Of a stretch of DNA of 29,965 bases, positions 8,444 through 17,777 are shown one piece after another. Each line of letters starts with the position of its first letter. The first letter of the stretch is position 1. A program made the translations under genes and the position numbers. Under the pieces are notes generated by a model. That model did not search any database, was not told where the DNA came from, and saw nothing but the letters and a program-made list of their open reading frames with translations. Location: positions 8,421,117 to 8,451,081 of the forward strand of contig NZ_CM002285.1 in assembly GCF_000497445.1 (NCBI RefSeq). The letters run 5' to 3'. The stretch comes from Streptomyces roseochromogenus subsp. oscitans DS 12.976 (GTDB lineage Bacteria; Actinomycetota; Actinomycetes; Streptomycetales; Streptomycetaceae).

Positions 8444-11400
8444 GCAGCGCAGACTGCCGAACCGACCAGCGCCGCGGCGCCGTCCGCGCCGCGCACCTGC
8501 ACGGCGTGGACGAGGTGGAGACGAGCGATGACGGCCGTACGCTCACGGTCACCTTTCTCGGCAAGGCACCCAACCATCTGACGCATCATCACATCCGGAT
8601 CGAGGGCGGCCGTCGCATCAGGGACATTCACGCACGGGCGGTCGAGATCGTCCGTGCGGACGACCCCGAGCTCGACGACCGGATGTTCGTGACCCTGGAC
8701 AAGCCGGGGGACACCTCGCCCTACCGCCTCCGCGTCGTCGAGACCGACGCCTTCGGCCGGCCGGGAACGCAGCCGCGCCGAGGCTTCGACGTCCGTTACG
8801 CAGCCGCCGGGTTCACCTTCACCCAGGGCGGGCCCAGCCCGTACGACTGCGGGGAGGACGAGGAGGACTGCGCCCCGCGGTACGACCGCCACCCCGTCAT
8901 CGACTACACCGCGCGCGACTACGACAGCCTGCGTCGCCTGATCCTGGACCGGATGAGCCTGACCGCCCCCGGCTGGGTCGAGCGTCATGCGCCGGACGTC
9001 GGCACGGCGCTGGTCGAGCTGCTGGCCTACACCGGGGACCAGCTCTCCTACCACCAGGACGCGGTGGCCACCGAGGCGTACCTCGCCACGGCTCGCCGTC
9101 GCGTCTCGGTCCGCCGCCACGTCCGCCTGATCGACTACGCGATGCATGACGGCTGCAACGCCCGCACGTTCGTCGCGCTTCGGACGGACCGGCAACTCAC
9201 CCTGCCCAAGGGCGAGTTCCGATTCGCCGCCATCGACCTGTCGCGCCTGGGCCCGCAAGAGCATCCCGGTCTCGGCACCGTCATCGCCGACGAGGACCTG
9301 GACGACCTCGCCGACCTGCCCGTCGGCCTGGAGGTCTTCGAGCCGCTGAACCCCTCCGCCGACCTCGGCCTTCGCCCGGAGCACAACGAGATCCGCTTCT
9401 GGACCTGGGGCGAGGAGGAGTGCGTCCTGCCCAAGGGCGCCACCTCGGCGACGCTCAGCGACACCCCGAAGCGTGGGCTGAAGCTCAAGCCCGGCGATCT
9501 GCTCGTCCTGGAGGAAGTCCTCGGCCCTCGCACCGGCACGCCCGCCGGTGCCGACCCGACACACCGTCAGGTGGTCCGGCTCACCTCGGTCACGCCCGGC
9601 GAGGACGAGCTCTACGAGCAGCCGACCCTGGATGTCACATGGGGTCAGGACGACGCCCTGGCCTTCCCGTTGTGCCTGTCCGCGCGCAGCGGGCTCGACT
9701 GCGCGCTGATCACGGACGTCAGCGTCGCCCGCGGCAACGTCGTCCTGGTCGACCACGGCCGTTCGCTGACCTTCTGCGGCGGCGCCCCCGAGCGCTTCGC
9801 GGTCCCGCCCGCGGCCGCCGAGCTCAAGCCCTGCGGCCCCACCGCCTTCGGCTGCTCCGACGAGCGCACGCAGGGCAGTCCCGCCGCCGAAGCGGTCCAC
9901 GCCCTCCTCGACCAGACCCGCTCCGGACGGCCACTGACACCGGATCAGATACGCGATCTGGAACCCCTCCTCGGCGCGGACGCCGTTGCCCGGGCAGGCA
10001 TATCCGTCGTCCTCGCACCCGGCACCACGGTCGAGGAGCGCGTCCAGCCGTCCACCGCCGACGCCCAGGCCACGGCCCTGGAGACGCTGCTCGCCCAGTC
10101 GACCTACCCGGCGATCGCCCCACGCTTCCGCCCGGTCCTCCGCTACGCCCCCGTCACCCAGGCCACCCCCTACCCCGACCCCGCTCGTATCGCCGCAGGC
10201 CAGGCCACCCGCCTTGCGGCCATACCCGCCCGCCTGCGCGAGCGGATCGAGGAGCTGTGGCGCCGTGCCGAGGAGGGCGAGCCGCCCACCGAGAGCGAGA
10301 TCGACGAGCTGACCGTGGCCTTCGGCGCCCGCACGATCCAGCGCCTGCGTATCGGCGAACACCCCGGCCGGGCGCTGAGGGAGCTCAACGACCGCCGGAC
10401 CCGCCTCCTCGCCGGCAAGCTCCGCCGCCTGGAGGTGCTCACCGCCCGCGCCCACGCGGGCACCGTGCTCAACCGCTACGTGGTCTGGGAGATCGCCCAG
10501 AGCTGGGGCGAGCGCTACGCCGCCGAGCTGGACCCGGGCGCCCCGGTGCTCGCCGGACCGGCCGCCGACGGCCTGCGCCAGAACCCGCGCTCCGCTCTGC
10601 CCGCCGTCCGTGCCCAGGCCGGTGACGGGGTGTGGACCGCCCGCCGCGACCTGCTCGCCGACGGCCCGCGCGACCACCACGTGGTCGGCGAGGTCGAGGA
10701 CGACGGCCGTCTGGCCCTCCGCTTCGGCGACGGCAAGCACGGCGCCCCGCCCCCGCCCGGCGCCACGCTGGAGGTCGCCTATCGCGTCGGCAACGGCGCA
10801 TCGGGCAACGTCGGCGCCGAGGCGATCAACCACCTCGTCGTCTGCCGCGGCGGCGACGAGAGCGGCCGCGGCGCGCGCTCCCGCCGAGCCGCCTTCGAGG
10901 CGGTCACGGCGGTCCGCAACCCGCTCCCCGCCGTCGGCGGCACCGAGCCCGAGGCGGTCGACGAGGTCCGCCGACTCGCTCCGCTCGCCCCGCACCGCGA
11001 GCTCAGGCGTGCCATCACTCCCGGCGACTACGCGGCTCTGGCCTCCCGGCTCCCGGGAGTGCGCCGGGCCGCCGCCGAGCTGCGCTGGACGGGCAGCGGC
11101 CAGGAGATGCACATCGCCGTCGAGGCGGTGGAGCGCCCGAGGGCCACCGTGGCCGGAGGGCCGGCCGGAGCCGTCGACTTCCCCGAGCCGGGCGAGGCAC
11201 TGCTGCAGGCCGTCGAGTACAGCCTGCTGCCCTACCGCCGCATCGGCCACGAGCTGGTGGTGCGACCCGCACTCCAGGTCCCGATCGACCTCGCGCTGTC
11301 GGTCTGCGTGGACCCGGCCCACCAACTCGGGCACGTGATGAGCGAGTTGCGCCGGGTGCTGGGCAACCGCCGCCTGCCCGACGGCAGGCTCGGCTTCTTC

Positions 11401-11643
11401 CACCCGGACGCGCTGACCTTCGGCGAGCCGGTCCGGGCCAGCCGCCTGGTCGCCGCCGCCGCGGCGGTGCCCGGTGTGCTCAGCGCGAAGGTGACCCGGC
11501 TGCGACGCCTCTTCCGCAACGACCAGGGCGAGTTGGCGGCCGGGATCCTCCGGGTCGGCGCCCTTGAGGTCGCCTGCTGCGACAACGACCCCGCCCGGCC
11601 CGAGAACGGCCGGCTCACCATCGAGATCGGAGGCGGCCGATGA
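8440..11643 (+). CDS. Baseplate assembly protein 1, J/gp6-like (Afp11-type)
   Basis: 1067 residues from GTG 8440. The segment at about 145-235 (IDYTARDYDSLRRLILDRM, DVGTALVELLAYTGDQLSYHQDAVATEAYL) is the hallmark of the putative baseplate assembly protein family related to P2 gpJ and T4 gp6. The C-terminal third (RLAPLAPHRELRRAITPGDYAALA, then PIDLALSVCVDP) matches the conserved J-like end. It builds the ring of wedges around the hub. An Asp/Glu/Cys-rich patch lies near residues 130-142. The 4-base overlaps with both neighbours fix its place in the operon. It is homologous in fold to the next gene but clearly diverged. Confidence 0.92.
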   Translation: MSSADCRTDQRRGAVRAAHLHGVDEVETSDDGRTLTVTFLGKAPNHLTHHHIRIEGGRRIRDIHARAVEIVRADDPELDDRMFVTLDKPGDTSPYRLRVVETDAFGRPGTQPRRGFDVRYAAAGFTFTQGGPSPYDCGEDEEDCAPRYDRHPVIDYTARDYDSLRRLILDRMSLTAPGWVERHAPDVGTALVELLAYTGDQLSYHQDAVATEAYLATARRRVSVRRHVRLIDYAMHDGCNARTFVALRTDRQLTLPKGEFRFAAIDLSRLGPQEHPGLGTVIADEDLDDLADLPVGLEVFEPLNPSADLGLRPEHNEIRFWTWGEEECVLPKGATSATLSDTPKRGLKLKPGDLLVLEEVLGPRTGTPAGADPTHRQVVRLTSVTPGEDELYEQPTLDVTWGQDDALAFPLCLSARSGLDCALITDVSVARGNVVLVDHGRSLTFCGGAPERFAVPPAAAELKPCGPTAFGCSDERTQGSPAAEAVHALLDQTRSGRPLTPDQIRDLEPLLGADAVARAGISVVLAPGTTVEERVQPSTADAQATALETLLAQSTYPAIAPRFRPVLRYAPVTQATPYPDPARIAAGQATRLAAIPARLRERIEELWRRAEEGEPPTESEIDELTVAFGARTIQRLRIGEHPGRALRELNDRRTRLLAGKLRRLEVLTARAHAGTVLNRYVVWEIAQSWGERYAAELDPGAPVLAGPAADGLRQNPRSALPAVRAQAGDGVWTARRDLLADGPRDHHVVGEVEDDGRLALRFGDGKHGAPPPPGATLEVAYRVGNGASGNVGAEAINHLVVCRGGDESGRGARSRRAAFEAVTAVRNPLPAVGGTEPEAVDEVRRLAPLAPHRELRRAITPGDYAALASRLPGVRRAAAELRWTGSGQEMHIAVEAVERPRATVAGGPAGAVDFPEPGEALLQAVEYSLLPYRRIGHELVVRPALQVPIDLALSVCVDPAHQLGHVMSELRRVLGNRRLPDGRLGFFHPDALTFGEPVRASRLVAAAAAVPGVLSAKVTRLRRLFRNDQGELAAGILRVGALEVACCDNDPARPENGRLTIEIGGGR

Positions 11644-14600
11644 GCGCCAACCGGTGCAGCTGTGGCTGCGGTGGACCCGGCGCCCAACCGGCGACGCCGG
11701 TCGAGGTGTTCAACCCGCCGGGCCTGGACACGGTCCGCTACCGGGTGGGGGAGTACGGGCGCTTCGTCTCCGCGATGCTGGACCGGCTCTCCGCCCCGGC
11801 CTACCCCGCCCTGCGCAACCTCACGGTGCGCACCCCCGACGACCCGGCGATCGCGCTGGTCGACGCCGCCGCCGTGGTCGGCGACGTGCTCACCTTCTAC
11901 TCGGAGCGGATCGCCAACGAGGGCTATCTGCGCACCGCCACCGAGGAGGGCTCGCTCGCCCTGCTCGGCGGCCTGGTCGGCCACAAGCCCCGTCCGGGCG
12001 TCGCCGCCGAGACCTATCTGGCGTACACCGTGGACCGCGATCCACGCAGCGGCCGGGAGACCACGGTGGTCGTCCCGCGCGGCACGCGCTCGCAGAGCGT
12101 CCCGGACCAGGGCGAGGACCCGCAGTCCTTCGAGACCGTCGAGGACCTCACCGCCCGCTGGGCCTGGAACGAGCTCAAGGTGCTCCAGCGCCGCCCCTAC
12201 CAGTTGACCGTGACTCAACTGGCCAAGCGCGGGCAGCTGTTCGCCGCGGGCACGACCAACAACATCAAGCAGGGCGACCAGCTGCTCTTCATCTTCAGCG
12301 CCGACCGCGCCGCCGACCGCGGCCAGCGCGTACTGCTCACGGTCCCCGGCGTGAGCATCGACCGGGAGAGCGGCACCACGGCCATCGGCCTGCCGCAGGC
12401 CTCGCTGCCCTCGCTCCAGGGGATCAAGGCCGAGCTGACCCGCTGGATCACTCCCGGCGGGGAGCACAACCCCAACCCCTGGCCCGAACACAGCCGTATC
12501 GTCAGCGACTTCGACGACCAGGTGCTGACCCCGCTCCGCAGCGAGCTGGACACCCTCGACACCCCGCCGAAGCTCGCCGACCGGCTCACCCAGACCCTTG
12601 CCCGACTGCGTGAGGCCAAGGCCTACGGGCAGGACTACCGGGACGTCTCCGACTGGTTCGAGGCCCTGGACACCGAACTGACCCGGCTGCGCGCGCAGGC
12701 CCTCGGCCTCCAGCCGCCGCAGCCGGCCACCGCCGGGACGAGCGCACACACCGCCGCCGTGTCCGACGTGGCGCCGGCTCACGGCAGCGAGCCGGGGGAC
12801 TGCCCCGGCGAGGCGAACGACCCGGCCCTCTCCGGCCTGGGCCCGCTGCTCTCCGCCCTGCGCACCCCGCCGGCCGGCCTCCCCCCGGACGCCCGCTCCC
12901 TCTCCCGCGATCCCGAGCGCAGCTACGCTCCAGGCTCCGACCTCGGCGCCCAGTTGCTCACCGCGCTCGACCCGCGGCTGAGCGACGACCTCTACTCCGC
13001 CTGGGGCAACGCCGACCTCGGCGCTCCCCTCGCGCTGCTCGACGCCCAGGCCATGCGGGTCACCGGGACGCCCTTCGGCGCCACCGCCCCGCTCAAGCCG
13101 GTCTACGACGTCACCGGCCGCGTCGTCCGCTACACCGACTGGCCGCTCACCGGTTCCAAGCTCACCAGCATGCGCATCGACTACGACACGGACGGGGCCA
13201 CACCCCGCCGCGCCGAGTTCAGCTACGTCGAGGCGGGCGGCTCGGTGAGCATGAACTTCACGCTTCCCGGCGACGACGGCACACACGACTTCGGCCCCGG
13301 CCGGATCGAACTCTCCACCTCCGGCAACGAGTCGGCGCTGCGCCGGGCCTTCGAAGCCGGCCAGGAGCAGGGTGTCACCGCACGCCTGCTGGCCCACCTC
13401 CCGGAGCGCGACCTCTTCGTCTCCCGCCCCGGCGACGACGGCCGCATCCATGTCGGGATCACCGCGACCGGCACCGCCGACGAGGGCGACGGCGACAGCC
13501 CCAACCCGCCGCTGCCCGAGCCGCTCGACTTCCACCTCGCCCCCGGCGAGCAGCTGACCGGCACCCAGGGCGCGTACCAGATCACGGTGAAGCGTTCCGC
13601 CGATGACGGCCCGGCCTCCGTGGAGGTCGCCCTCGCGGCCCGACTCGGCCTGACCGCACGCAATGTGCTCGCGCTCGACGCGGTCTACGAGGGCATCGCC
13701 CCCGGCAGCTGGGTCGCCGTCGACCGCCCCCGCAAGGGCGTCACCGGCGGCGTCCCCGGCGATCCCAAGCTCTCCAGGGTCATCACCCGGGTGAGCGGCG
13801 TCCGGGTGCTCTCCCGCGCCGACTTCGGCATCACAGGCAAGGTCACCGAGCTGACTCTCGAGGACCCCTGGCTGGACGACAAGGACACTCTGCTCTCGCA
13901 CATCCGCGACACCAGCGTCTACGCCCGAGGCGAGAGCTTCCAGCTGGCCGACGAGCCGCTCACCGACGACGTCGGCGGCGACCTGGTCGACCTCGCCCAG
14001 CTCTACGGCGGCCTCGCCCCCGGCCGGTGGATCGTCGTCTCCGGCGAGCGCACCGACATCCCCGGCACCCCGGGCGTGCACGGCAGCGAGCTCGCGATGA
14101 TCTCCCAGGCGCTCCAGGCCGTGGATCCGGCCCTGCCCGGCGACACGGTCCGCACCACCCTCATGCTCACCGCCCCGCTCGCCCACCGCTACAAGCGCTC
14201 CACGGTGAAGATCTACGGCAACGTGGTCCGCGCCACCCAGGGTGCCACCCGCGACGAGCCGATCGGCAGCGGCGACGCGAGCAAGGCCGGCCAGAGCTTC
14301 GTCCTCTGGCAGGCCCCGCTCACCTGGCTGGCCTCCGACACCCCTCAGGGTGCGGCGAGCACCCTGCGCATCCGTGTCGACGGAGTCCTCTGGCACGAGG
14401 TGGACACCCTGGCCGCAGCGGGCCCGCGCGACCGTGTCTACACCACCAGCACCACCGAGGACGGCCGGATCCGGGTCACCTTCGGTGACGGCATCCACGG
14501 CTCCCGTCTGCCGGGCGGCCACGAGAACGTGCGGGCCACCTACCGGACCGGCATCGGCAAGTCCGCCAACGTCGCCGCGGAGAAGATCACCCAGCTGACC

Positions 14601-15518
14601 ACGCGCCCCCTCGGCGTGACCGGGGTGACCAACCCGCTCCCGGCCACCGGCGGAGCCGACCCCGAGGGCGCGGCGGGCGCCACCGACACCCGCGCCCTCA
14701 CCCGCGGCTTCACCCCGCGGCGCCGCCAGGTCCCGCTGGCCGTCTCGGCCCTGGACCGCCTGGTCTCCGTCCCCGACTACGAGGACTTCACCCGTGCCCG
14801 GGCCGGCATCGGCCGCGCCAAGGCCGTCCAACTCTACGACGGCCGACGCCAGTTGGTGCATGTCACGGTCGCAGGTGTGGACGACATCCCGATCGCGCCC
14901 GACTCCGGCCTGCTGACCGCCCTGCGCGCCTCGCTCGCCGAGTACGGGGACCTCCGGCTGCCGGTGGAGGTGGCGGTCCGCGAGAAGGTCCTGCTGCTCT
15001 TCGCCGCCCAGGTGACGGTTCGTCAGGATGACGACTGGGAGCAGGTGGAGCCCCGCCTGCGCTCGGCCCTCCTCGCCCGCTTCGGCTTCGACGCGCGCGA
15101 ACTCGCCCAGCCCGCCTACCTCTCCGAAGTGCTGGCCACCGCCCACTCCGTCCCGGGCGTCGACCACATCGAGGTCACCGCCTTCACCGGGGTCCCTGGC
15201 GACCTCACCCCGCAGGGACTCGAACGGCTCGGCGACCGACTGGCCGTCCCCCAGGACGTGGTGGCGGCCCAGCCCGCCCGCCACTGCGTCGAACGCCACC
15301 GGGTGACCGGCCCGGCGCCGGAGACCCTGACCGACATCGCGGCCCAGTACGGCATCTCCCTCGTCGAACTGCTCCGCCTCAACCCCGACCTCACCGGAAC
15401 CCAGCCCCTGCTGCCGGGCCGCAGCGTGGTCGTCTTCCGCGGGATCCGCCCGGCGCAGCTCGCCGTGCTCTCCCCGGACCTGCCGGACACCCTGATCCTC
15501 AAGGAGGCCTCCGCATGA
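11640..15518 (+). CDS. Baseplate assembly protein 2 with C-terminal LysM (J/gp6-like)
   Basis: 1292 residues. It opens with a CxCxC cluster (Cys6, Cys8, Cys10), as family members often do. Next comes the conserved VEVFNPPGLDTVRYRVGEYG and IALVDAAAVVGDVLTFYSERIANEGYL region (about 20-115). A long variable insertion follows (about 250-700), then the J-like C-terminal half (VTNPLPATGGADPEGA, FTPRRRQVPLAVSALDRLVSVPDYEDF). Residues about 1222-1267 form a LysM domain (TLTDIAAQYGISLVELLRLNP, LLPGRSVVVF). This would be the second component of the wedge heterodimer. The variable insertion may be the particle-specific part. The start and stop overlap neighbours by ATGA. Confidence 0.92.
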   Translation: MSANRCSCGCGGPGAQPATPVEVFNPPGLDTVRYRVGEYGRFVSAMLDRLSAPAYPALRNLTVRTPDDPAIALVDAAAVVGDVLTFYSERIANEGYLRTATEEGSLALLGGLVGHKPRPGVAAETYLAYTVDRDPRSGRETTVVVPRGTRSQSVPDQGEDPQSFETVEDLTARWAWNELKVLQRRPYQLTVTQLAKRGQLFAAGTTNNIKQGDQLLFIFSADRAADRGQRVLLTVPGVSIDRESGTTAIGLPQASLPSLQGIKAELTRWITPGGEHNPNPWPEHSRIVSDFDDQVLTPLRSELDTLDTPPKLADRLTQTLARLREAKAYGQDYRDVSDWFEALDTELTRLRAQALGLQPPQPATAGTSAHTAAVSDVAPAHGSEPGDCPGEANDPALSGLGPLLSALRTPPAGLPPDARSLSRDPERSYAPGSDLGAQLLTALDPRLSDDLYSAWGNADLGAPLALLDAQAMRVTGTPFGATAPLKPVYDVTGRVVRYTDWPLTGSKLTSMRIDYDTDGATPRRAEFSYVEAGGSVSMNFTLPGDDGTHDFGPGRIELSTSGNESALRRAFEAGQEQGVTARLLAHLPERDLFVSRPGDDGRIHVGITATGTADEGDGDSPNPPLPEPLDFHLAPGEQLTGTQGAYQITVKRSADDGPASVEVALAARLGLTARNVLALDAVYEGIAPGSWVAVDRPRKGVTGGVPGDPKLSRVITRVSGVRVLSRADFGITGKVTELTLEDPWLDDKDTLLSHIRDTSVYARGESFQLADEPLTDDVGGDLVDLAQLYGGLAPGRWIVVSGERTDIPGTPGVHGSELAMISQALQAVDPALPGDTVRTTLMLTAPLAHRYKRSTVKIYGNVVRATQGATRDEPIGSGDASKAGQSFVLWQAPLTWLASDTPQGAASTLRIRVDGVLWHEVDTLAAAGPRDRVYTTSTTEDGRIRVTFGDGIHGSRLPGGHENVRATYRTGIGKSANVAAEKITQLTTRPLGVTGVTNPLPATGGADPEGAAGATDTRALTRGFTPRRRQVPLAVSALDRLVSVPDYEDFTRARAGIGRAKAVQLYDGRRQLVHVTVAGVDDIPIAPDSGLLTALRASLAEYGDLRLPVEVAVREKVLLLFAAQVTVRQDDDWEQVEPRLRSALLARFGFDARELAQPAYLSEVLATAHSVPGVDHIEVTAFTGVPGDLTPQGLERLGDRLAVPQDVVAAQPARHCVERHRVTGPAPETLTDIAAQYGISLVELLRLNPDLTGTQPLLPGRSVVVFRGIRPAQLAVLSPDLPDTLILKEASA

Positions 15519-17713
15519 GCCGGGACCCCGACGGCCTGCTCGACCTGCTCCCGGACTGGTACCGCATCCGCGACGCCCAGTCCGGCGAGCCGCTGCGGGC
15601 GCTGCTCGCGGTCATCTCCGAGCAGATCGACCTGATCCGCACCACCGTCGAGCAGCAGTACGACGACTGGTTCGTGGAGACCGCCGCCGACTGGGTCCTG
15701 CCCTACCTGGGCGACCTCGTCGGCTACCAGGTGCTCCCCGGCTACCAGGACACGCTGAGCACCGACCCCGGCCTTGCCGCCCGCCTCGCCCCGCGCCGCG
15801 ACGTGGCGGACACGGTCGCGGGCCGCCGCCGCAAGGGCACGCTGGCCGTGCTGGAGGAGATCTGCGCGGCCACCGCCGACTGGCCGGCCCGCGCGGTGGA
15901 GTTCTCCCGGCTGCTGGCCACCACTCAGCCGGTGCGCCTCTTCCGGGCCGACGAGACGTCGGCCGACCATCGCCGCCTGCGCCGTGGCCGCCTCGCCGAC
16001 CTCCGCGACGGCGCCACCCTCGACCTGCTCGGCAGCCCCTTCGACACCTCGTCCCACACCGCCGACGTACGCCGCGCCGCCTCCACCCGCCGTCAAGGCG
16101 GGCTCACCCCGGCCGGCGTGGGCCTCTTCGTCTGGCGCCTGAAGCCGTACGCGATCTCCCGCGGCCCGGCCTACTGCCTCGACCGGGCCCGCAACCACTA
16201 CACCTTCTCCATCCTCGGCAACGACACCCCGCTGGTCACCCGCCCCGAGCCGGAGCCCTCGGCGACGCACATCGCGACCATCGACAACGTCCCGGGCCAC
16301 CTCACACGCCGCCAACTCGCCGACCGGCTCAGCGACTTCTACGGTCCCGGCAAGAGTTTCGCCATCTGGCGCGACGACGAGTTCACCCCCATCCCGCTCT
16401 CCGACATCGTGGTGGCCGACCTCTCCGGCTGGCACTACCGGCCCAAGTACGGCCAGGTCGCCGTCGACCCCGAGCTCGGGCGGATCGCCTTCGGTGCCCG
16501 CTCGGCGCCCACGCGCGGTGTCTGGGTCAGCTATCACTACGCGTTCTCCGACGACACGGGCGGCGGCCAGTACCCGCGCGACCGGGTCGATCCGCCCGAG
16601 GCCGCCGTCTACCGGGTCGGCCCCGGCCGCCGCTTCGAGCGGATCACCGACGCCTACGAGCAGTGGCGCACCGACAAGTCCGCGGGCACGGCCGGCCCCG
16701 AGGCGATCATCCAGATCACCCACAGCGGTGCCTACCAGGAGCAGTTGGACTTCGCGCTGGACCCCGAGGACCGCCTCGAACTGCGCGCCGCCGAGGGCAC
16801 CCGCCCGGTGATCCGTCTGCTCGACTGGTACAGCAACCGCCCGGACGCCCTCAACGTCCGTCGTACCGGCGGCACTGCACCGGGGGTCCGCGGCGGCCGC
16901 CTGGTTCTGGACGGCCTTCTCATCACCGGCCGCGGCGTCAATGTCACCGGTCACCTGGGCGAGTTGGTCATCCGGCACTGCACCCTGGTGCCCGGCTGGT
17001 CTCTCACCGACCACTGCGCACCGCACTCGCCCGAGGAGCCCAGTCTGGTCCTCGACCGCACCACGGCCTGCGTCCAGATCGAGCGGTCGATCCTCGGCAC
17101 CATCCAGGTCGTCGGCGACGAGGTCGGCGACGACCCGCTGCCGATCCACATCGCGGACAGCATCCTGGACGCCACCGCCTCCGACCTCGAGGCGCTTTCC
17201 GCCCCCGACTGCCGTCACGCCCACGCCGTCCTGCGCGCCTACCGCACCACCGTGATCGGCGAGGTGCACACGCACGCCGTCGAGACCGCCGAGGACTGCG
17301 TCTTCACCGGCCGGATGAACGTCGCCCGCCGCTCGGCCGGCTGCCTCCGCTTCAGCTATGTGCCGCCCGGCTCGCGCACCCCGCGCCGCTACCGCTGCCA
17401 GCCGGACCTGGTCCGCGAGGCCGTCCAGGAACTCGTCGAGAGCGGCCGCCTGGCCCGCGCGGACGCCCCCACGCAGGCCGCCGCCGAGACCGACCGGGTC
17501 CGCCCGCGCTTCACCAGCCTCCGCTACGGGACCCCGGCCTACGCCCAACTCGCCCACGGCTGCGCCCCGGAGATCGCCCGAGGCGCCGCCGACCGCTCCG
17601 AGCAGGGTGCCTTCCACGACCTCTTCCAGCCGCAGCGCACGGACAACCTCCGCGCCCGCCTGGCGGAGTTCGCCCCGGCCGGCACCGACGCGGGCGTCTT
17701 CTTCGTGACCTGA
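15515..17713 (+). CDS. Tail protein I-like baseplate protein with beta-helix C-terminus
   Basis: 732 residues. The N-terminus (about 1-150: LLDLLPDWYRIRDAQ, LLAVISEQIDLIRTTVEQQYDDWFVETAADWVLPYLGDLVGY) matches the phage tail protein I/Afp12-type domain that joins wedges to fibres. The C-terminal part (about 440-640) alternates short strands and turns (GRLVLDGLLITGRGVNV, LVIRHCTLVPG, IERSILGTIQVV, AEDCVFTGRMNVA), which I read as a right-handed parallel beta-helix. This suggests a combined wedge tip and receptor-binding or docking element. It is coupled to the previous gene by ATGA and is followed by a 64-base gap. Confidence 0.88.
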   Translation: MSRDPDGLLDLLPDWYRIRDAQSGEPLRALLAVISEQIDLIRTTVEQQYDDWFVETAADWVLPYLGDLVGYQVLPGYQDTLSTDPGLAARLAPRRDVADTVAGRRRKGTLAVLEEICAATADWPARAVEFSRLLATTQPVRLFRADETSADHRRLRRGRLADLRDGATLDLLGSPFDTSSHTADVRRAASTRRQGGLTPAGVGLFVWRLKPYAISRGPAYCLDRARNHYTFSILGNDTPLVTRPEPEPSATHIATIDNVPGHLTRRQLADRLSDFYGPGKSFAIWRDDEFTPIPLSDIVVADLSGWHYRPKYGQVAVDPELGRIAFGARSAPTRGVWVSYHYAFSDDTGGGQYPRDRVDPPEAAVYRVGPGRRFERITDAYEQWRTDKSAGTAGPEAIIQITHSGAYQEQLDFALDPEDRLELRAAEGTRPVIRLLDWYSNRPDALNVRRTGGTAPGVRGGRLVLDGLLITGRGVNVTGHLGELVIRHCTLVPGWSLTDHCAPHSPEEPSLVLDRTTACVQIERSILGTIQVVGDEVGDDPLPIHIADSILDATASDLEALSAPDCRHAHAVLRAYRTTVIGEVHTHAVETAEDCVFTGRMNVARRSAGCLRFSYVPPGSRTPRRYRCQPDLVREAVQELVESGRLARADAPTQAAAETDRVRPRFTSLRYGTPAYAQLAHGCAPEIARGAADRSEQGAFHDLFQPQRTDNLRARLAEFAPAGTDAGVFFVT

Positions 17714-17777
17714 CGCCCGTCGATCCCAAGACGCAGACACCCATCGGCGCAACAGCACACGAAAGTTGAGGGGGACC

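Noticed and set aside
8377..11403. 1008-codon open frame on the - strand opposite baseplate protein 1
   Set aside because: It mirrors the high-GC codon pattern of the + strand gene, is Gly/Ala/Val/Arg-rich without any domain signature, and the + strand product has clear baseplate motifs.
11232..15299. 1355-codon open frame on the - strand
   Set aside because: Shadow of baseplate protein 2; low-complexity composition and no recognisable motif, while the + strand has J-like and LysM signatures.
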